Assembly (NCBI GenBank): GCA_018065895.1
Contig: JAGHSK010000019.1
Coordinates: forward strand, 1 to 58,578
Source: Candidatus Cacconaster equi
GTDB taxonomy: Bacteria; Bacteroidota; Bacteroidia; Bacteroidales; UBA932
DNA: 58,578 bases
Reading direction: 5' to 3'
The position numbers and the translations under genes are program-made. The notes under the pieces were generated by a model. The model did not search any database, was not told the DNA's origin, and saw nothing but the letters and a program-made list of their open reading frames with translations. Below, in pieces: positions 17,802-27,496 of this stretch (positions are counted from its first letter, which is position 1; every line of letters begins with the position of its first letter).

Positions 17802-18827
17802 ATGATGAATAAATTCAAGTACATATGGGCTGTTGCCGCCCTGGCTGTTTTCGCCATCCTTTCATGCTCCAAGGAGGAGGAAGAAGAGGAGTACAGGCTG
17901 AATATGGTTGGTGAACTGGAATATGACATTCCGAGGTATGTTCTGCTTGGTGAATACGTAACCGTTGAGGCCGGCGGAATACTCGCTCCCGAGAATCCTG
18001 TCATCAAGTGGGTGGCTCCTACGGTGGTTACCGACACCATCGTGGGCAAGAAGGTTACGTTCCGTTTTCCTGCCGACAGCCTTGGCACTTTCGTGGTTTC
18101 CGCCAGCGCCCATCATGAAGGATACTATACGACATCTGCCTCCGTGCAGGTAAGCACCATCGACACCACATTCAACGGACATACCCTCAAAGGCTTGAAA
18201 AGAAGCGGGAAGAGCATCGTTGACAAGCGTGACAACCATAAATACGCATACGTCACCATCGGCAACCTTGACTGGTTCAGTCAGAATCTGGCCTATGCCG
18301 GTGCAGGTGTCCCTTTCCACCGTTCCCCGATAACCTGGGACATGTTCGGATATTTCTACGATTGGAAAGATGCCACAGGTGGTAAGGCGGCAAGCGGATT
18401 GGGCTGCGGCCCGCAGGGGGCCTGCCCTGAAGGGTGGAGCGTCCCTACGAACGAGGACTGGGAAGATCTTGCTTCAGCCATGAATGACGGGCATTTCCTT
18501 CCGTTTTCAGACAAGTGGGAGGGAATCGGCGAGAAGGCTTCGGCCAATGTTACGTTCCAGAATGAAAATATGTGGGGATATTCTCCTGACAATGAACACA
18601 CGAACGATTTCGGCTGGAATGCCATCCCTCTCGGATACGTTACCAATGGCTACAAACGCTTTGAGTCGGAAGGAACATACGGTTTTTGGTGGAGTTCTTC
18701 TGAAAAAGACTCGCAAAAGGCATATTACAGATATATCTACAGCGATTTGTCACAGTTCCCGATGAACTATACGGGAAAGACCGGATTCGGCGTGAACGTG
18801 CGTTGCGTAAGATTGGCGGAGCGTTAG
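17802..18827 (+). CDS. FISUMP-domain lipoprotein
   Basis: 341 residues with a type II signal peptide and lipobox at C22 (ILSC), followed by a Glu-rich run (SKEEEEEEY). Residues about 30-120 look like an Ig-like beta domain. The C-terminal 200 residues match the Fibrobacter succinogenes major paralogous (FISUMP) domain: GNLDWFSQNLAY, MFGYFYDW, CPEGWSVPTNEDW, WWSSSE and a closing VRCVRL. Such proteins are surface-exposed in Bacteroidota; the ligand is unknown. The last four bases overlap the end of the convergent phoH gene. A second start codon (ATGATG) makes the exact N-terminus uncertain by one residue. Confidence 0.82.
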   Translation: MMNKFKYIWAVAALAVFAILSCSKEEEEEEYRLNMVGELEYDIPRYVLLGEYVTVEAGGILAPENPVIKWVAPTVVTDTIVGKKVTFRFPADSLGTFVVSASAHHEGYYTTSASVQVSTIDTTFNGHTLKGLKRSGKSIVDKRDNHKYAYVTIGNLDWFSQNLAYAGAGVPFHRSPITWDMFGYFYDWKDATGGKAASGLGCGPQGACPEGWSVPTNEDWEDLASAMNDGHFLPFSDKWEGIGEKASANVTFQNENMWGYSPDNEHTNDFGWNAIPLGYVTNGYKRFESEGTYGFWWSSSEKDSQKAYYRYIYSDLSQFPMNYTGKTGFGVNVRCVRLAER

Positions 18828-19786
18828 TTCTCCTCTTTCTCCTTCTCGAAAGCAGTAACGATCTTGGTTACCAGAGGGTGTCTGACGATGTCCTCCTTCC
18901 CGAATTCCACTATGCTCACTCCTTTGATGTTGCGGCAGATGTTGACCCCGCGCACCAGTCCTGAATTTCTCTTGTCCGGCAGGTCAATCTGAGTGGCGTC
19001 GCCCGTTACGATGAATTTGGCATCACATCCCATTCGGGTGAGGAACATCTTCAACTGGCCCAGAGAGGTGTTCTGCGCCTCGTCAAGAATCACGAAGGCC
19101 CTGTCAAGCGTCCTGCCCCTCATATAGGCCAGAGGAGCTATCTGAATGATGCCCTCTTCCATGAATGACTGAAGCTTCTTTGCGGGAATCATATCTTCCA
19201 AAGCATCGTACAGGGGCTGAAGATAAGGGTCAAGCTTGTCTTTCAGATCTCCCGGAAGAAAACCCAGGCGCTCGCCCGCTTCCACTGCGGGACGTGTCAG
19301 AATCAATCTCTTGACTTCGCGGTTCTTGAGCGCTCTTACGGCCAGAGCTATGGCGGTGTAGGTCTTTCCGCTTCCCGCGGGGCCCAGCGCGAAAATCAGG
19401 TCATTCCTGTAATACTCCGCCACCATCTTCTTCTGGTTCTTCGTGCGTGCCTTGATGGGCTTTCCCTCGGTGCTGTAAACTATGATGCTCTCGTGGTCCT
19501 CCGAAAGGTCGACTTCGCCCTCCTCGGGGTTGCGCATTTCGTCCTCAAAGAGTGACTCGACATCGTATTCGGTCAGATTACGTTTTTTCATCCTTTTGGC
19601 AATCAAAGCATTGATGCTCTTCTCAAATTTGTCTGCCTCCGCATCCGGCCCCACTACGTTTATTTCAGAGCCGCGCGCCACTGCGCGAATTTTCGGAAAA
19701 TGGCTCGCGAGCAGATCGAACAGTTTGTTGTTGACACCGTAAATTTCGACAGGATCGATTTCTTCCAGGACAATCTTTCTTTCCAT
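18824..19786 (-). CDS. phoH: PhoH family ATPase
   Basis: 320 residues from ATG 19786; a TTG six codons earlier is less likely. Walker A is GPAGSGKT at 135-142, with FVILDEAQNT as Walker B. An N-terminal extension (about 1-110) contains a KH-like or R3H-like segment (INVVGPDAE) and an acidic linker. PhoH/YbeZ proteins are RNA-associated ATPases often linked to YbeY and ribosome maturation. ybeY is not adjacent. It converges with and overlaps the FISUMP gene by four bases. Confidence 0.9.
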   Translation of the reverse strand: MERKIVLEEIDPVEIYGVNNKLFDLLASHFPKIRAVARGSEINVVGPDAEADKFEKSINALIAKRMKKRNLTEYDVESLFEDEMRNPEEGEVDLSEDHESIIVYSTEGKPIKARTKNQKKMVAEYYRNDLIFALGPAGSGKTYTAIALAVRALKNREVKRLILTRPAVEAGERLGFLPGDLKDKLDPYLQPLYDALEDMIPAKKLQSFMEEGIIQIAPLAYMRGRTLDRAFVILDEAQNTSLGQLKMFLTRMGCDAKFIVTGDATQIDLPDKRNSGLVRGVNICRNIKGVSIVEFGKEDIVRHPLVTKIVTAFEKEKEEN

Positions 19787-19832
19787 AGTTGCACCGTTTC
19801 TCAATTCAATTGTAAAGATACGATTTTTGCAT

Positions 19833-19840
19833 TATATTTG
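19833..19840 (+). promoter_or_regulatory. Promoter -7 box for SPOR-gcvT operon
   Basis: TATATTTG, exact TAnnTTTG, 21 bases before the SPOR-gene ATG. On the minus strand a TATCTTTA at 19814-19821 is a plausible but imperfect box for phoH. Confidence 0.65.
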
Positions 19841-19861
19841 TGAGGTAATAAACCCCTGGTT

Positions 19862-20341
19862 ATGCAACTGTTTTTTAGGATAGCCTCCGTCGCGCTTTCT
19901 GCGGCCCTGCTTGCGACAGGGTGCGATTTTGTACGCGCCTCCTTCAACAAGCCCACGTCAAGGGACCTGGACTCCTTGCGTCAGGTCAAGGCTGATGCAG
20001 AGCGTCTTGCCGCGCAGCGGGCTGCGGCTGAAAAGGCTGCCGCCGATTCTGCCGCCCGGGCCGCCCGTGATTCGCAGGCTTTGGCCAACAGCGTGCCGCA
20101 GAACAGATATTACGTGATTGCGGGATCTTTCACTGACCGTGAGAATGTCGAGAAGTGTTCAAAGGATCTTGTCAATGACGGTTATCAGGTGGTTTCCTTC
20201 AAGTTGCGCAGCGGCTACACGGCCGTGGCCATACTTGGTACGGACAATAAGGATCAGGCCTACAGATCCTGCTCGGAATATGCCAAGGTGGCGCCTTCAG
20301 GGGTGGAGCCTTGGGTGTATGACGCCGGGCCGAAGAAATAA
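19862..20341 (+). CDS. SPOR-domain lipoprotein
   Basis: 159 residues. Type II signal peptide with lipobox at C21 (LATGC), an Ala/Arg-rich predicted coiled coil (about 35-75, many AAAEKAA-type heptads), then a SPOR domain (about 80-153, starting YYVIAGSF and ending VEPWVYD). SPOR domains bind denuded glycan strands of septal peptidoglycan, so a role in envelope or division is likely. It is 20 bases upstream of gcvT and appears to share its promoter; no functional link to glycine cleavage is evident. Confidence 0.88.
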   Translation: MQLFFRIASVALSAALLATGCDFVRASFNKPTSRDLDSLRQVKADAERLAAQRAAAEKAAADSAARAARDSQALANSVPQNRYYVIAGSFTDRENVEKCSKDLVNDGYQVVSFKLRSGYTAVAILGTDNKDQAYRSCSEYAKVAPSGVEPWVYDAGPKK

Positions 20342-20361
20342 GATTCCAAATTTCCAATAGA

Positions 20362-21468
20362 ATGAAAAATACAGTATTTACAGAAAAACACATTGCGCTT
20401 GGCGCAAAGATGGCTCCGTTTGCAGGCTTCAACATGCCGATTCAGTACACCAGCATCAACGAGGAGCACGCCACTGTCCGCGAAGGGGTGGGCGTATTCG
20501 ACGTTTCGCATATGGGTGAAATATGGGTGATGGGTTCCAATGCGCTTGCATTCATACAGTATGTATCTTCAAATGATGCATCGGTCCTCTTCCCGGGCAA
20601 AGCTCAATATACCTGCTTCCCTAATGGCAAAGGCGGTATCGTGGACGACTTCATCGTTTACTGCTTCAGCACCGAGAAGTATCTGCTTGCCGTCAATGCG
20701 GCCAATATCGACAAGGATTGGGCACATCTGTGCTCTGTGGCTCCGAAATTCGGTATGGTAATCGGAAAGGATCTGATCAATGCTTCGGACGACATCTGCC
20801 AGCTTGCCATCCAAGGCCCGAAAGCAATGGAAGTTATGCAGAAGCTCTGCAAAGAGGACGTAATGTCGATGGAATATTACACCTTCAAGCAGATTGAGGT
20901 GGCCGGTATTCCGGATGCCATATTCTCCACAACAGGCTACACCGGAAGCGGCGGATGCGAGGTATACGTTCCGAACGGATATGGGGATAAACTCTGGAAT
21001 GCGGTATTTGAAGCAGGCGCTCCATTCGGCATCAAGCCTATAGGTCTCGGCGCCCGCGACACTCTCCGCCTTGAAATGGGATTCTGCCTCTATGGCAACG
21101 ATATCGACGACACAACCTCTCCTCTTGAGGCTGGATTGGGATGGATTACCAAATTCACTGACGCGAAGGGCGATTTCATTGACAAACAGTTCCTTCTCAA
21201 TGAGAAGGCAGAGGGTGTGAAACGCAAGCTCGTGGGATTTGAACTGGTTGACAAGGGTATTGCACGCCACGAAATGCCGATATGCGATGCTCAAGGCAAT
21301 GAAATAGGTCACGTAACCTCCGGAACAATGGGCCCTTCTGTAAAGAAGGCGATTGGCATGGGTTATGTAACTGTACCTTTCAACAAGGTTGACAGCGAGA
21401 TATTCATCAACGTAAGAGGAAAACTCCTCAAGGCGAAAGTGGTGAAGACTCCTTTCTACAAGAAGTGA
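20362..21468 (+). CDS. gcvT: Glycine cleavage system T protein (aminomethyltransferase)
   Basis: Transfers the methylene group from lipoyl-bound aminomethyl of GcvH to tetrahydrofolate. 368 residues with family motifs [24 protein letters not shown], a [11 protein letters not shown](M) segment and the closing GFELV and SGTMGPS regions. Length is typical. GcvH and GcvP are not in the window, so the system is dispersed. The M28-like gene starts two bases after its stop codon. Confidence 0.96.
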   Translation: MKNTVFTEKHIALGAKMAPFAGFNMPIQYTSINEEHATVREGVGVFDVSHMGEIWVMGSNALAFIQYVSSNDASVLFPGKAQYTCFPNGKGGIVDDFIVYCFSTEKYLLAVNAANIDKDWAHLCSVAPKFGMVIGKDLINASDDICQLAIQGPKAMEVMQKLCKEDVMSMEYYTFKQIEVAGIPDAIFSTTGYTGSGGCEVYVPNGYGDKLWNAVFEAGAPFGIKPIGLGARDTLRLEMGFCLYGNDIDDTTSPLEAGLGWITKFTDAKGDFIDKQFLLNEKAEGVKRKLVGFELVDKGIARHEMPICDAQGNEIGHVTSGTMGPSVKKAIGMGYVTVPFNKVDSEIFINVRGKLLKAKVVKTPFYKK

Positions 21469-21469
21469 T

Positions 21470-22798
21470 TTGAAAAGATTTCTTACATCAATACTGATCT
21501 TCTGCGCTGCACTCTCTGCGGCGCAGAATTTTAATGTTTCCACTGACCTCAAGGACCACGTGGCGTATCTTTCGTCCAATGCGTTGAAAGGGCGCGCGGC
21601 CGGTTGCGAAGGGGAGCGCAAGGCTGCTGAATATCTCTTCAACCAGCTCTCTTCCGCAGGTGTTGTGATGCTTACGGATGAGAACGGACAGGATTTCTCC
21701 ATCCGGGATTCTCTTACCGATATACATTCCCTCAACATAGTGGGAATCGTTGAGGGATTTGACCAGAAGCTCCGGGAGGAGTACATAGTTGTAGGGGCGC
21801 ATATCGATGGAATGGGCGTCAACAGGATGACTTTCAACGGGGAGGAGGTCGAACAGGTTTATCCCGGAGCGGACGCCAATGCCTCGGGAATGTCGATGTT
21901 GATTGAATTGGCCAGGCAGGTGTCGGAGTGCCGCTACATGTTCCCCCGTTCGATAATTTTTGCGGGATTCGGAGCAGGGGAGAAGGGAACGGCAGGCTCC
22001 TGGTATTTTGTGAACAGGGCCTTCAGCGAGATTGGCAAGGTGAGAGCAATGATTGACCTGAATATGCTCGGCCATATGTCGAAGAACAATCCGTTCACAC
22101 TTCTGACACAGGTGTCTTCTTCCGATATCGGGCATCTGATGAATCTGACACAGTCTGAGCCTGTCGTTACGGTTCCGCAGATGGCCAGGGGAATCTCCAT
22201 TACGTCGGATTATCTGCCTTTCTACGAGAAGAAAATCCCTATCTTCTGTTTCTCTACAGGAATTTCGAAGGATTATCGCACTGTCAGGGATCAGGCCCGT
22301 AATCTTGCATACGACGGGATGGAACAGGAATGCAACTATATTTTCTACTTCCTCAAGAGCCTTTCCTGCTGCGAGGAGGATATGCCTGTAGTTGACAGGG
22401 AAAAACAGAGAAAGGCCTCAGCACAGGATCGGGCCAATAAGATTTATACGGTGGCCGAATGCGACAAGCGCCCTCAGTTCTTCCATTCCGATGAGAGTCA
22501 CTTCCTTCAGAGCTGGGTTTACAAATATCTCAGATATCCGGCGGAAGCGGTCAAGAATGGCATTCAGGGTACGGTTCTGGTCAGCTTTGTCGTAGAGAAA
22601 GACGGTTCTGTCACAAATATACGGGTTGAGAAGGGTGTGGATGAACTGCTTGATGACGAGGCCCTCAGGGTGATGAATGTGTCACCTAAATGGATCCCCG
22701 GAAAGATAATGGGCGAGAAGGTACGCACCAGGGTTGTTCTTCCTATAGAATTCCGTCTGACTGATTCCAAGTCATTCAAGTTAAGGCTCAAGAAATAA
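21470..22798 (+). CDS. M28-like pseudo-peptidase fused to TonB C-terminal domain
   Basis: 442 residues starting at TTG 21470, with a signal peptide (1-18). Residues about 30-310 have the M28 zinc-peptidase fold order, but most active-site positions are changed: H111 and E171 are kept, while the bridging Asp is A136 (GADANASG), the catalytic Glu is G170 (AGEKG), the next ligand Asp is N198 (DLNMLG) and the last His is R270 (DYRT). The domain is therefore probably inactive. Residues about 345-432 are a TonB_C domain (YPAEAVKNGIQGTV, WIPGKIMGEKV, PIEF). A periplasmic binding or energy-coupling role is inferred; the protein has no N-terminal transmembrane anchor beyond the signal peptide. Confidence 0.82.
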   Translation: MKRFLTSILIFCAALSAAQNFNVSTDLKDHVAYLSSNALKGRAAGCEGERKAAEYLFNQLSSAGVVMLTDENGQDFSIRDSLTDIHSLNIVGIVEGFDQKLREEYIVVGAHIDGMGVNRMTFNGEEVEQVYPGADANASGMSMLIELARQVSECRYMFPRSIIFAGFGAGEKGTAGSWYFVNRAFSEIGKVRAMIDLNMLGHMSKNNPFTLLTQVSSSDIGHLMNLTQSEPVVTVPQMARGISITSDYLPFYEKKIPIFCFSTGISKDYRTVRDQARNLAYDGMEQECNYIFYFLKSLSCCEEDMPVVDREKQRKASAQDRANKIYTVAECDKRPQFFHSDESHFLQSWVYKYLRYPAEAVKNGIQGTVLVSFVVEKDGSVTNIRVEKGVDELLDDEALRVMNVSPKWIPGKIMGEKVRTRVVLPIEFRLTDSKSFKLRLKK

Positions 22799-22813
22799 CT
22801 CAAGAAATATTTA

Positions 22814-22821
22814 TATCTTTG
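22814..22821 (+). promoter_or_regulatory. Promoter -7 box for leuS
   Basis: TATCTTTG, exact consensus, 22 bases before the leuS ATG. Its final G is also the first base of the leader hairpin. Confidence 0.7.
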
Positions 22822-22842
22822 CGAGTTGAAAAAATAACTCGC
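22821..22842 (+). promoter_or_regulatory. Leader hairpin directly before the leuS start
   Basis: GCGAGTT (22821-22827) and AACTCGC (22836-22842) form a perfect 7-bp stem with an 8-base A-rich loop. The right arm ends one base before the ATG, so the stem fills the expected ribosome-contact region. It could be a translational control element or a protein-binding operator. Confidence 0.5.
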
Positions 22843-22843
22843 A

Positions 22844-25555
22844 ATGGATTACAATTTTCAGGAAATAGAGAAGAAGTGGCAGGCTTATTGGGCTGAACAC
22901 CACACATTTGAGACCAAGAATAACAGCGACAAGCCGAAATACTACGTGCTTGACATGTTCCCATACCCTTCAGGTGCGGGACTTCACGTAGGCCACCCTC
23001 TGGGCTACATTGCGAGCGACATCTACAGCAGGTACAAACGTCTCAAGGGCTTCAATGTCCTTCACCCTATGGGGTATGACGCATTCGGATTGCCTGCGGA
23101 GCAATATGCAATCCAGACCGGACAGCATCCGGCGGTCACAACAGCCAAGAACATCAGCAGATATCGCCAGCAGATGGACCGCATAGGCTTCTCGTATGAC
23201 TGGAGCCGTGAGGTACGTACCTGTGATCCGTCGTATTACAAATGGACGCAGTGGGCTTTTCTGAAAATGTTCCAGCATTGGTACAACCCTCAGACACAAA
23301 AGGCTGAGCCTATCGAAACCCTTGTCGAAAAATTCCGTAAAGAAGGAAAATGGGACAATCTGAGCGAGAAGGAGCAGGCTGACCTGCTGATGAACTATAG
23401 AATCGCCTATCTTGGCGAGACTGCCGTCAACTGGTGCCCTGCATTGGGAACCGTACTTGCAAATGATGAGGTGAAGGAGGGTCTTTCAGTCCGCGGTGGC
23501 TTCCCTGTGGAGCAGAAGAAGATGCGCCAGTGGCAGTTGAGGGTTTCGGCATATGCCGAGAGACTTCTCGAAGGACTTGACGAACTGGACTGGACAGATT
23601 CCCTCAAGGAGATGCAGCGCAACTGGATTGGAAAGAGCCAGGGCGCAGAGGTGGTATTCCACGTGGTAAACGGAGATAAGGAATATGACGTGACGATCTT
23701 CACGACACGAGCCGACACTTTGTTCGGAGTTACTTTCATGGTACTTGCACCTGAAAGCGAATGGGTGGAGAAACTCACTTCGCCTCAGCAGAAACAGACG
23801 GTGGAGGAGTATCTCGCGGCAGCGAAGAAGAAGACGGAGCGTGAACGTATAGCTGAAACCAGAAAGGTTACCGGAGTCTTCTCAGGTTCGTACGGAATCA
23901 ATCCTGTGACGGGTGAAAAGGTTCCCGTATGGATCTCGGAATACGTTCTTGCCGGATATGGCACCGGCGCCATAATGGCGGTGCCTGCCCACGACAGCCG
24001 CGACTATGCTTTTGCCAGAACATTCAACCTTCCTGTAGTTCCGCTGATTGAAGGCTGCGACGTTTCAAACGAGAGTTTCGACGCGAAGGAAGGAATAATG
24101 ACAAATTCCGGATTCCTCAACGGAATGACCGTGAAGGAGGCCATCCCTGCGGCAATTGAATATGTCGAGAAGATGGGAATCGGGCACCGCAAGGTCAATT
24201 ACCGTCTGCGCGACGCCATCTTCAGCCGCCAGCGCTATTGGGGAGAGCCGTTCCCTATCTGCTATAAGGATGGAATAGCCACAGCTCTGCCGTTCGAGGA
24301 ACTTCCTCTCGAACTTCCGGAGGTTGACAAGTTCCTGCCGACTGAAAGCGGCGAACCTCCTTTGGCACGCGCCAAAGGCTGGGAGTACAAGGGATATCCT
24401 ATCGAAAGAAGCACTATGCCGGGTTTCGCCGGCAGCAGCGCCTATTATCTCAGATATATGGATCCGAAGAATGACGAGGCCCTCGTCGACAAGGATGTGA
24501 ATGCCTATTGGCGTAACGTTGATCTCTACATCGGAGGTACCGAGCACGCTACAGGTCACCTGATTTATTCCCGTTTCTGGAACAAGTTCCTCTATGATCT
24601 CGGATACGTATGCGAACAGGAACCTTTCAAAAAGCTGATAAACCAAGGCATGATCCAGGGCAGGAGCAACTTCGTATATCGAATCAAGAATACCAACACC
24701 TTCGTCTCTCTGGGGTTGAAGGACAAATACGATACGACGGAGATCCACGTCGACGTCAACATCGTCCATAACGACCGGCTCGACCTTGAGGCATTCAGAA
24801 GGTGGATGCCGGATTTTGCGACAGCCGAGTTCATACTTGAAGATGGAGAGTACATCTGCGGAGCCGCGGTGGAGAAGATGAGCAAGAGTATGTTCAACGT
24901 GGTGAATCCGGATATGGTTTGTGAGCGCTATGGCGCCGACACCTTGCGTATGTATGAAATGTTCCTCGGTCCTCTCGAGCAGTCGAAACCGTGGGATACA
25001 AAGGGCATTGACGGTGTTCACCGCTTCCTGCGCAAGTTGTGGAAGATGTTCTTCGACGGTGACACATTCTCCGTATCTGAAGAAAAGGCGACACCACAGG
25101 AACTCAAGGCTCTGCACAAACTGATAGGAAAAGCACAGTCCGATATAGAGAATTTCTCGTTCAACACTACAGTAAGTGCCTTTATGATAGCCGTCGGTGA
25201 CCTGTCGGATCTCAAATGCAACAAACGCGAGATTCTTGAACCTCTGGTCATAGTTCTCAGCCCGTACGCTCCGCATATTGCCGAAGAGTTGTGGAGCCTT
25301 CTCGGCCACGAAGAGACAATCACCTATGCAAGATTCCCGGAATACGTCGAGGCATATACTGTCGAAAATAACGTTACATATCCGGTACAATTCAACGGCA
25401 AGATGAAATTTACGGTCGACATGCCGAAATCATACAGCCGCGAAGAGGTGGAGGCTGCCATCAGGGCTGATGCCGGTACGGCAAAATATCTTCAGGGCGC
25501 CGCAATCAAGAAGGTGATAGTGGTTCCTGGCAAGATTATCAACATCGTCTGCTAA
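22844..25555 (+). CDS. leuS: Leucyl-tRNA synthetase
   Basis: Charges tRNA-Leu. 903 residues with the HIGH-type motif HVGH at 48-51, the CP1 editing domain in the middle, a leucine-specific insert around residues 560-670, and KMSKS at 678-682. The C-terminal domain ends in an [15 protein letters not shown] segment. All expected domains are present. It has its own promoter and is followed 11 bases later by the YitT gene. Confidence 0.97.
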   Translation: MDYNFQEIEKKWQAYWAEHHTFETKNNSDKPKYYVLDMFPYPSGAGLHVGHPLGYIASDIYSRYKRLKGFNVLHPMGYDAFGLPAEQYAIQTGQHPAVTTAKNISRYRQQMDRIGFSYDWSREVRTCDPSYYKWTQWAFLKMFQHWYNPQTQKAEPIETLVEKFRKEGKWDNLSEKEQADLLMNYRIAYLGETAVNWCPALGTVLANDEVKEGLSVRGGFPVEQKKMRQWQLRVSAYAERLLEGLDELDWTDSLKEMQRNWIGKSQGAEVVFHVVNGDKEYDVTIFTTRADTLFGVTFMVLAPESEWVEKLTSPQQKQTVEEYLAAAKKKTERERIAETRKVTGVFSGSYGINPVTGEKVPVWISEYVLAGYGTGAIMAVPAHDSRDYAFARTFNLPVVPLIEGCDVSNESFDAKEGIMTNSGFLNGMTVKEAIPAAIEYVEKMGIGHRKVNYRLRDAIFSRQRYWGEPFPICYKDGIATALPFEELPLELPEVDKFLPTESGEPPLARAKGWEYKGYPIERSTMPGFAGSSAYYLRYMDPKNDEALVDKDVNAYWRNVDLYIGGTEHATGHLIYSRFWNKFLYDLGYVCEQEPFKKLINQGMIQGRSNFVYRIKNTNTFVSLGLKDKYDTTEIHVDVNIVHNDRLDLEAFRRWMPDFATAEFILEDGEYICGAAVEKMSKSMFNVVNPDMVCERYGADTLRMYEMFLGPLEQSKPWDTKGIDGVHRFLRKLWKMFFDGDTFSVSEEKATPQELKALHKLIGKAQSDIENFSFNTTVSAFMIAVGDLSDLKCNKREILEPLVIVLSPYAPHIAEELWSLLGHEETITYARFPEYVEAYTVENNVTYPVQFNGKMKFTVDMPKSYSREEVEAAIRADAGTAKYLQGAAIKKVIVVPGKIINIVC

Positions 25556-25566
25556 AATCCTGCATT

Positions 25567-26463
25567 ATGACGGGCAGAAAGATACTATCCACAATCAGGT
25601 CCTACGGAATAATTACTGTGGGGCTTTTCCTCTACACATTTGCCTGGACCGTTTTCATCATTCCGAATCAGATGGTGGGTGGCGGTGTCACGGGTATAAG
25701 TGCCATCATCCAATATTTGACGGGTTTTGATGTCAGCTACTCATATTTCATAATCAATACCGTGCTGCTGGTCATTGCGATGAAGGTTCTTGGAAGCGGC
25801 TTCGGAGTCAAGACCATCTTTGCCATGCTTGTCTCGACCATCTTCCTCCGTTTCCTTCCTGAATTGATTTCGCAGGATTTCATACAGGAGATCTCAATCG
25901 AAAACGGGAAACTTCTCTGCGCGATGATCGGAGGTGCCGTTTCTGGCTTCGGAGTAGCGTTGACCTTCTCACAGGGCGGAAGCAGCGGAGGCACGGACAT
26001 AGTGGCCCTTATCATAAACAAGTACAGGGCGATCTCTCCGGGCAAGGTGATAATGACAATAGACATATTGATAATAGCTTCATCCCTGTTCCTCCCTTCA
26101 GATGGAACCTGGGGCGGCCGTATTGCCACGGTCCTCTACGGCTATGTGGTTTCCGGCATCTTCAGTGTCACCGTCGATATGGTCACTTCAGGTACCAAAC
26201 AGTCGATACAGGTTTTTATATTTTCAAGGAAATATGCTGAAATAGCCGATGCGATTTCCACCGAATTCCATCGTGGAACCACGCTCCTCAAAGGCATTGG
26301 CTGGCACACGAAGCAGGATATCAACGTTGTCGTGACAATTACCAGGAAACACGACACCAATGCGCTTCTTACATTGATCAGAAGCATTGATCCAGACGCA
26401 TTTATCTCTGTAAGCAGTGTGATGGGAGTATACGGAAAAGGCTTCGAACAAGTTAAAAAATAA
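25567..26463 (+). CDS. YitT family membrane protein
   Basis: 298 residues with five to six predicted transmembrane helices in the first 215 residues (YitT/DUF161 repeat, including IIPNQMVGGGVTGIS and FSQGGSSGGTDIVAL). The C-terminal soluble part (about 215-295) is a DUF2179 domain (VFIFSRKYAEIADAI, KGIGWHTKQDINVVVT). Function in the family is unsettled; some members are proposed transporters. Probably co-transcribed with leuS. A strong terminator follows. Confidence 0.88.
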   Translation: MTGRKILSTIRSYGIITVGLFLYTFAWTVFIIPNQMVGGGVTGISAIIQYLTGFDVSYSYFIINTVLLVIAMKVLGSGFGVKTIFAMLVSTIFLRFLPELISQDFIQEISIENGKLLCAMIGGAVSGFGVALTFSQGGSSGGTDIVALIINKYRAISPGKVIMTIDILIIASSLFLPSDGTWGGRIATVLYGYVVSGIFSVTVDMVTSGTKQSIQVFIFSRKYAEIADAISTEFHRGTTLLKGIGWHTKQDINVVVTITRKHDTNALLTLIRSIDPDAFISVSSVMGVYGKGFEQVKK

Positions 26464-26495
26464 TCGTTATATTTAAAAAGATTCACTGTTATGAT

Positions 26496-26530
26496 GCGGT
26501 TATATCAAAAATGATGTAACCGCTTTTTTT
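26496..26530 (+). terminator. Intrinsic terminator after leuS-yitT
   Basis: An 11-bp stem with one G-T pair (GCGGTTATATC / GATGTAACCGC) and a 6-base loop is followed by seven T. It lies 32 bases after the YitT stop codon. Confidence 0.92.
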
Positions 26531-26562
26531 ATTGATAGCTTCGCCGGAAAGAAACCGAAGTT

Positions 26563-27129
26563 ATGAACAGTGTATTATTGATTGCGGGGTATGCGACGTT
26601 GGCCGCGGCGATTGTCCTATTTGCCGTTGTTCTCAGGAGACGCCGTGACGAACCGCAGGAACCGGAAGCTCTTGCCTCCCCACCGCGCAGAGTGTTGGAG
26701 GATGAGGGAATCTCCCTGAGGGAATTTGAGATGGAGGATCTGAAGGACAGGCTTTGTGAGTTGATGGAGAGGGAACGGCTCTACCTCAATCCCAATATCC
26801 GCGTGAGCGATGTCGCTGCCAGGCTTTATACCAACAAAAGTTACCTTTCCCAGGCAATCCGTACCAAACTGAACAAGAATTTCTGCCAGCTGGTGCATTC
26901 CTACAGGGTAAGGGAGGCGATGAGACTCTATTCTGTCAATCAGAATATATCGATAGTGGATATGTGCAAGAAAGTAGGCTTCAATTCCATGGCTACTTTC
27001 ACCTCGGCATTCAGCCGGAATACGGGCTTTACACCGGCAGACTGGTGCCGTCAGTACAAGAGACAGAGCCTGAATGAACTTTCTTCGAAGAACGGATTGA
27101 GGAGGCAGAAAAATGACCAGACCACGTGA
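26563..27129 (+). CDS. Membrane-anchored AraC-type HTH protein
   Basis: 188 residues. A single transmembrane helix (about 4-24) followed by an Arg-rich stop-transfer run and an acidic linker. Residues about 75-170 form a complete AraC/XylS double helix-turn-helix (SDVAARLYTNKSYLSQAI, then ISIVDMCKKVGFNSMATF and GFTPADWCRQY). There is no sensor domain, so signals may come through the membrane helix or a partner. The next gene, of the same fold, overlaps its end by 17 bases. A weak TAGCTTCG box at 26536-26543 is the only promoter candidate. Confidence 0.8.
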   Translation: MNSVLLIAGYATLAAAIVLFAVVLRRRRDEPQEPEALASPPRRVLEDEGISLREFEMEDLKDRLCELMERERLYLNPNIRVSDVAARLYTNKSYLSQAIRTKLNKNFCQLVHSYRVREAMRLYSVNQNISIVDMCKKVGFNSMATFTSAFSRNTGFTPADWCRQYKRQSLNELSSKNGLRRQKNDQTT

Positions 27130-27496
27130 CAAGGAGGAGATTTTTCTGTCGGTATGCCGCGTTCTGGAGACAAAAAGGCTCTTTCTCGACGAAAATCTGT
27201 CGCTTGATACCCTGGCCTCCGAAGTGATGAGCAACAGGACGTATGTGACGAAGGCAATAAGTATGAAGTCCCTGAGCTTCGCGCAGCTCGTCAATTCGAT
27301 GAGGGCCAGATATGCGATAGATTACATCATGAGAGAGGACTGCCGTGACGTGAATCTGGTGGAGATAGCTGAAGAGAGCGGATTTGCAAGCGTGCGTACG
27401 ATGAACCGCTACATAAAACAGAGCACAGGTGTTTCCGCCTGTGCTCTGAGATATCGTCTGTATGGTCCTGGAAGGACTAGAGCTCAACCTTTGTAG
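27113..27496 (+). CDS. AraC-type HTH protein, short
   Basis: 127 residues that are little more than an AraC-type DNA-binding domain (SLDTLASEVMSNRTYVTKAI, then VNLVEIAEESGFASVRTM and TGVSACALRYR). It starts at an ATG inside the upstream AraC gene and resembles that gene's DNA-binding part, so the pair could come from a duplication. The 3' end contains a perfect 11-bp palindrome that may terminate aspA on the other strand. The last 20 bases overlap aspA tail to tail. There is no sensor domain or membrane segment. Confidence 0.72.
   Translation: MTRPRDKEEIFLSVCRVLETKRLFLDENLSLDTLASEVMSNRTYVTKAISMKSLSFAQLVNSMRARYAIDYIMREDCRDVNLVEIAEESGFASVRTMNRYIKQSTGVSACALRYRLYGPGRTRAQPL
27419..27448 (-). terminator. 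Probable aspA terminator inside the opposing AraC gene
   Basis: CAGAGCACAGG (27419-27429) and CCTGTGCTCTG (27438-27448) form a perfect 11-bp stem with an 8-base loop. On the minus strand the stem is followed by TTTTATG and begins 29 bases after the aspA stop. On the plus strand no T-run follows, so it looks directional for aspA although it is coding sequence on the other strand. Confidence 0.6.
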
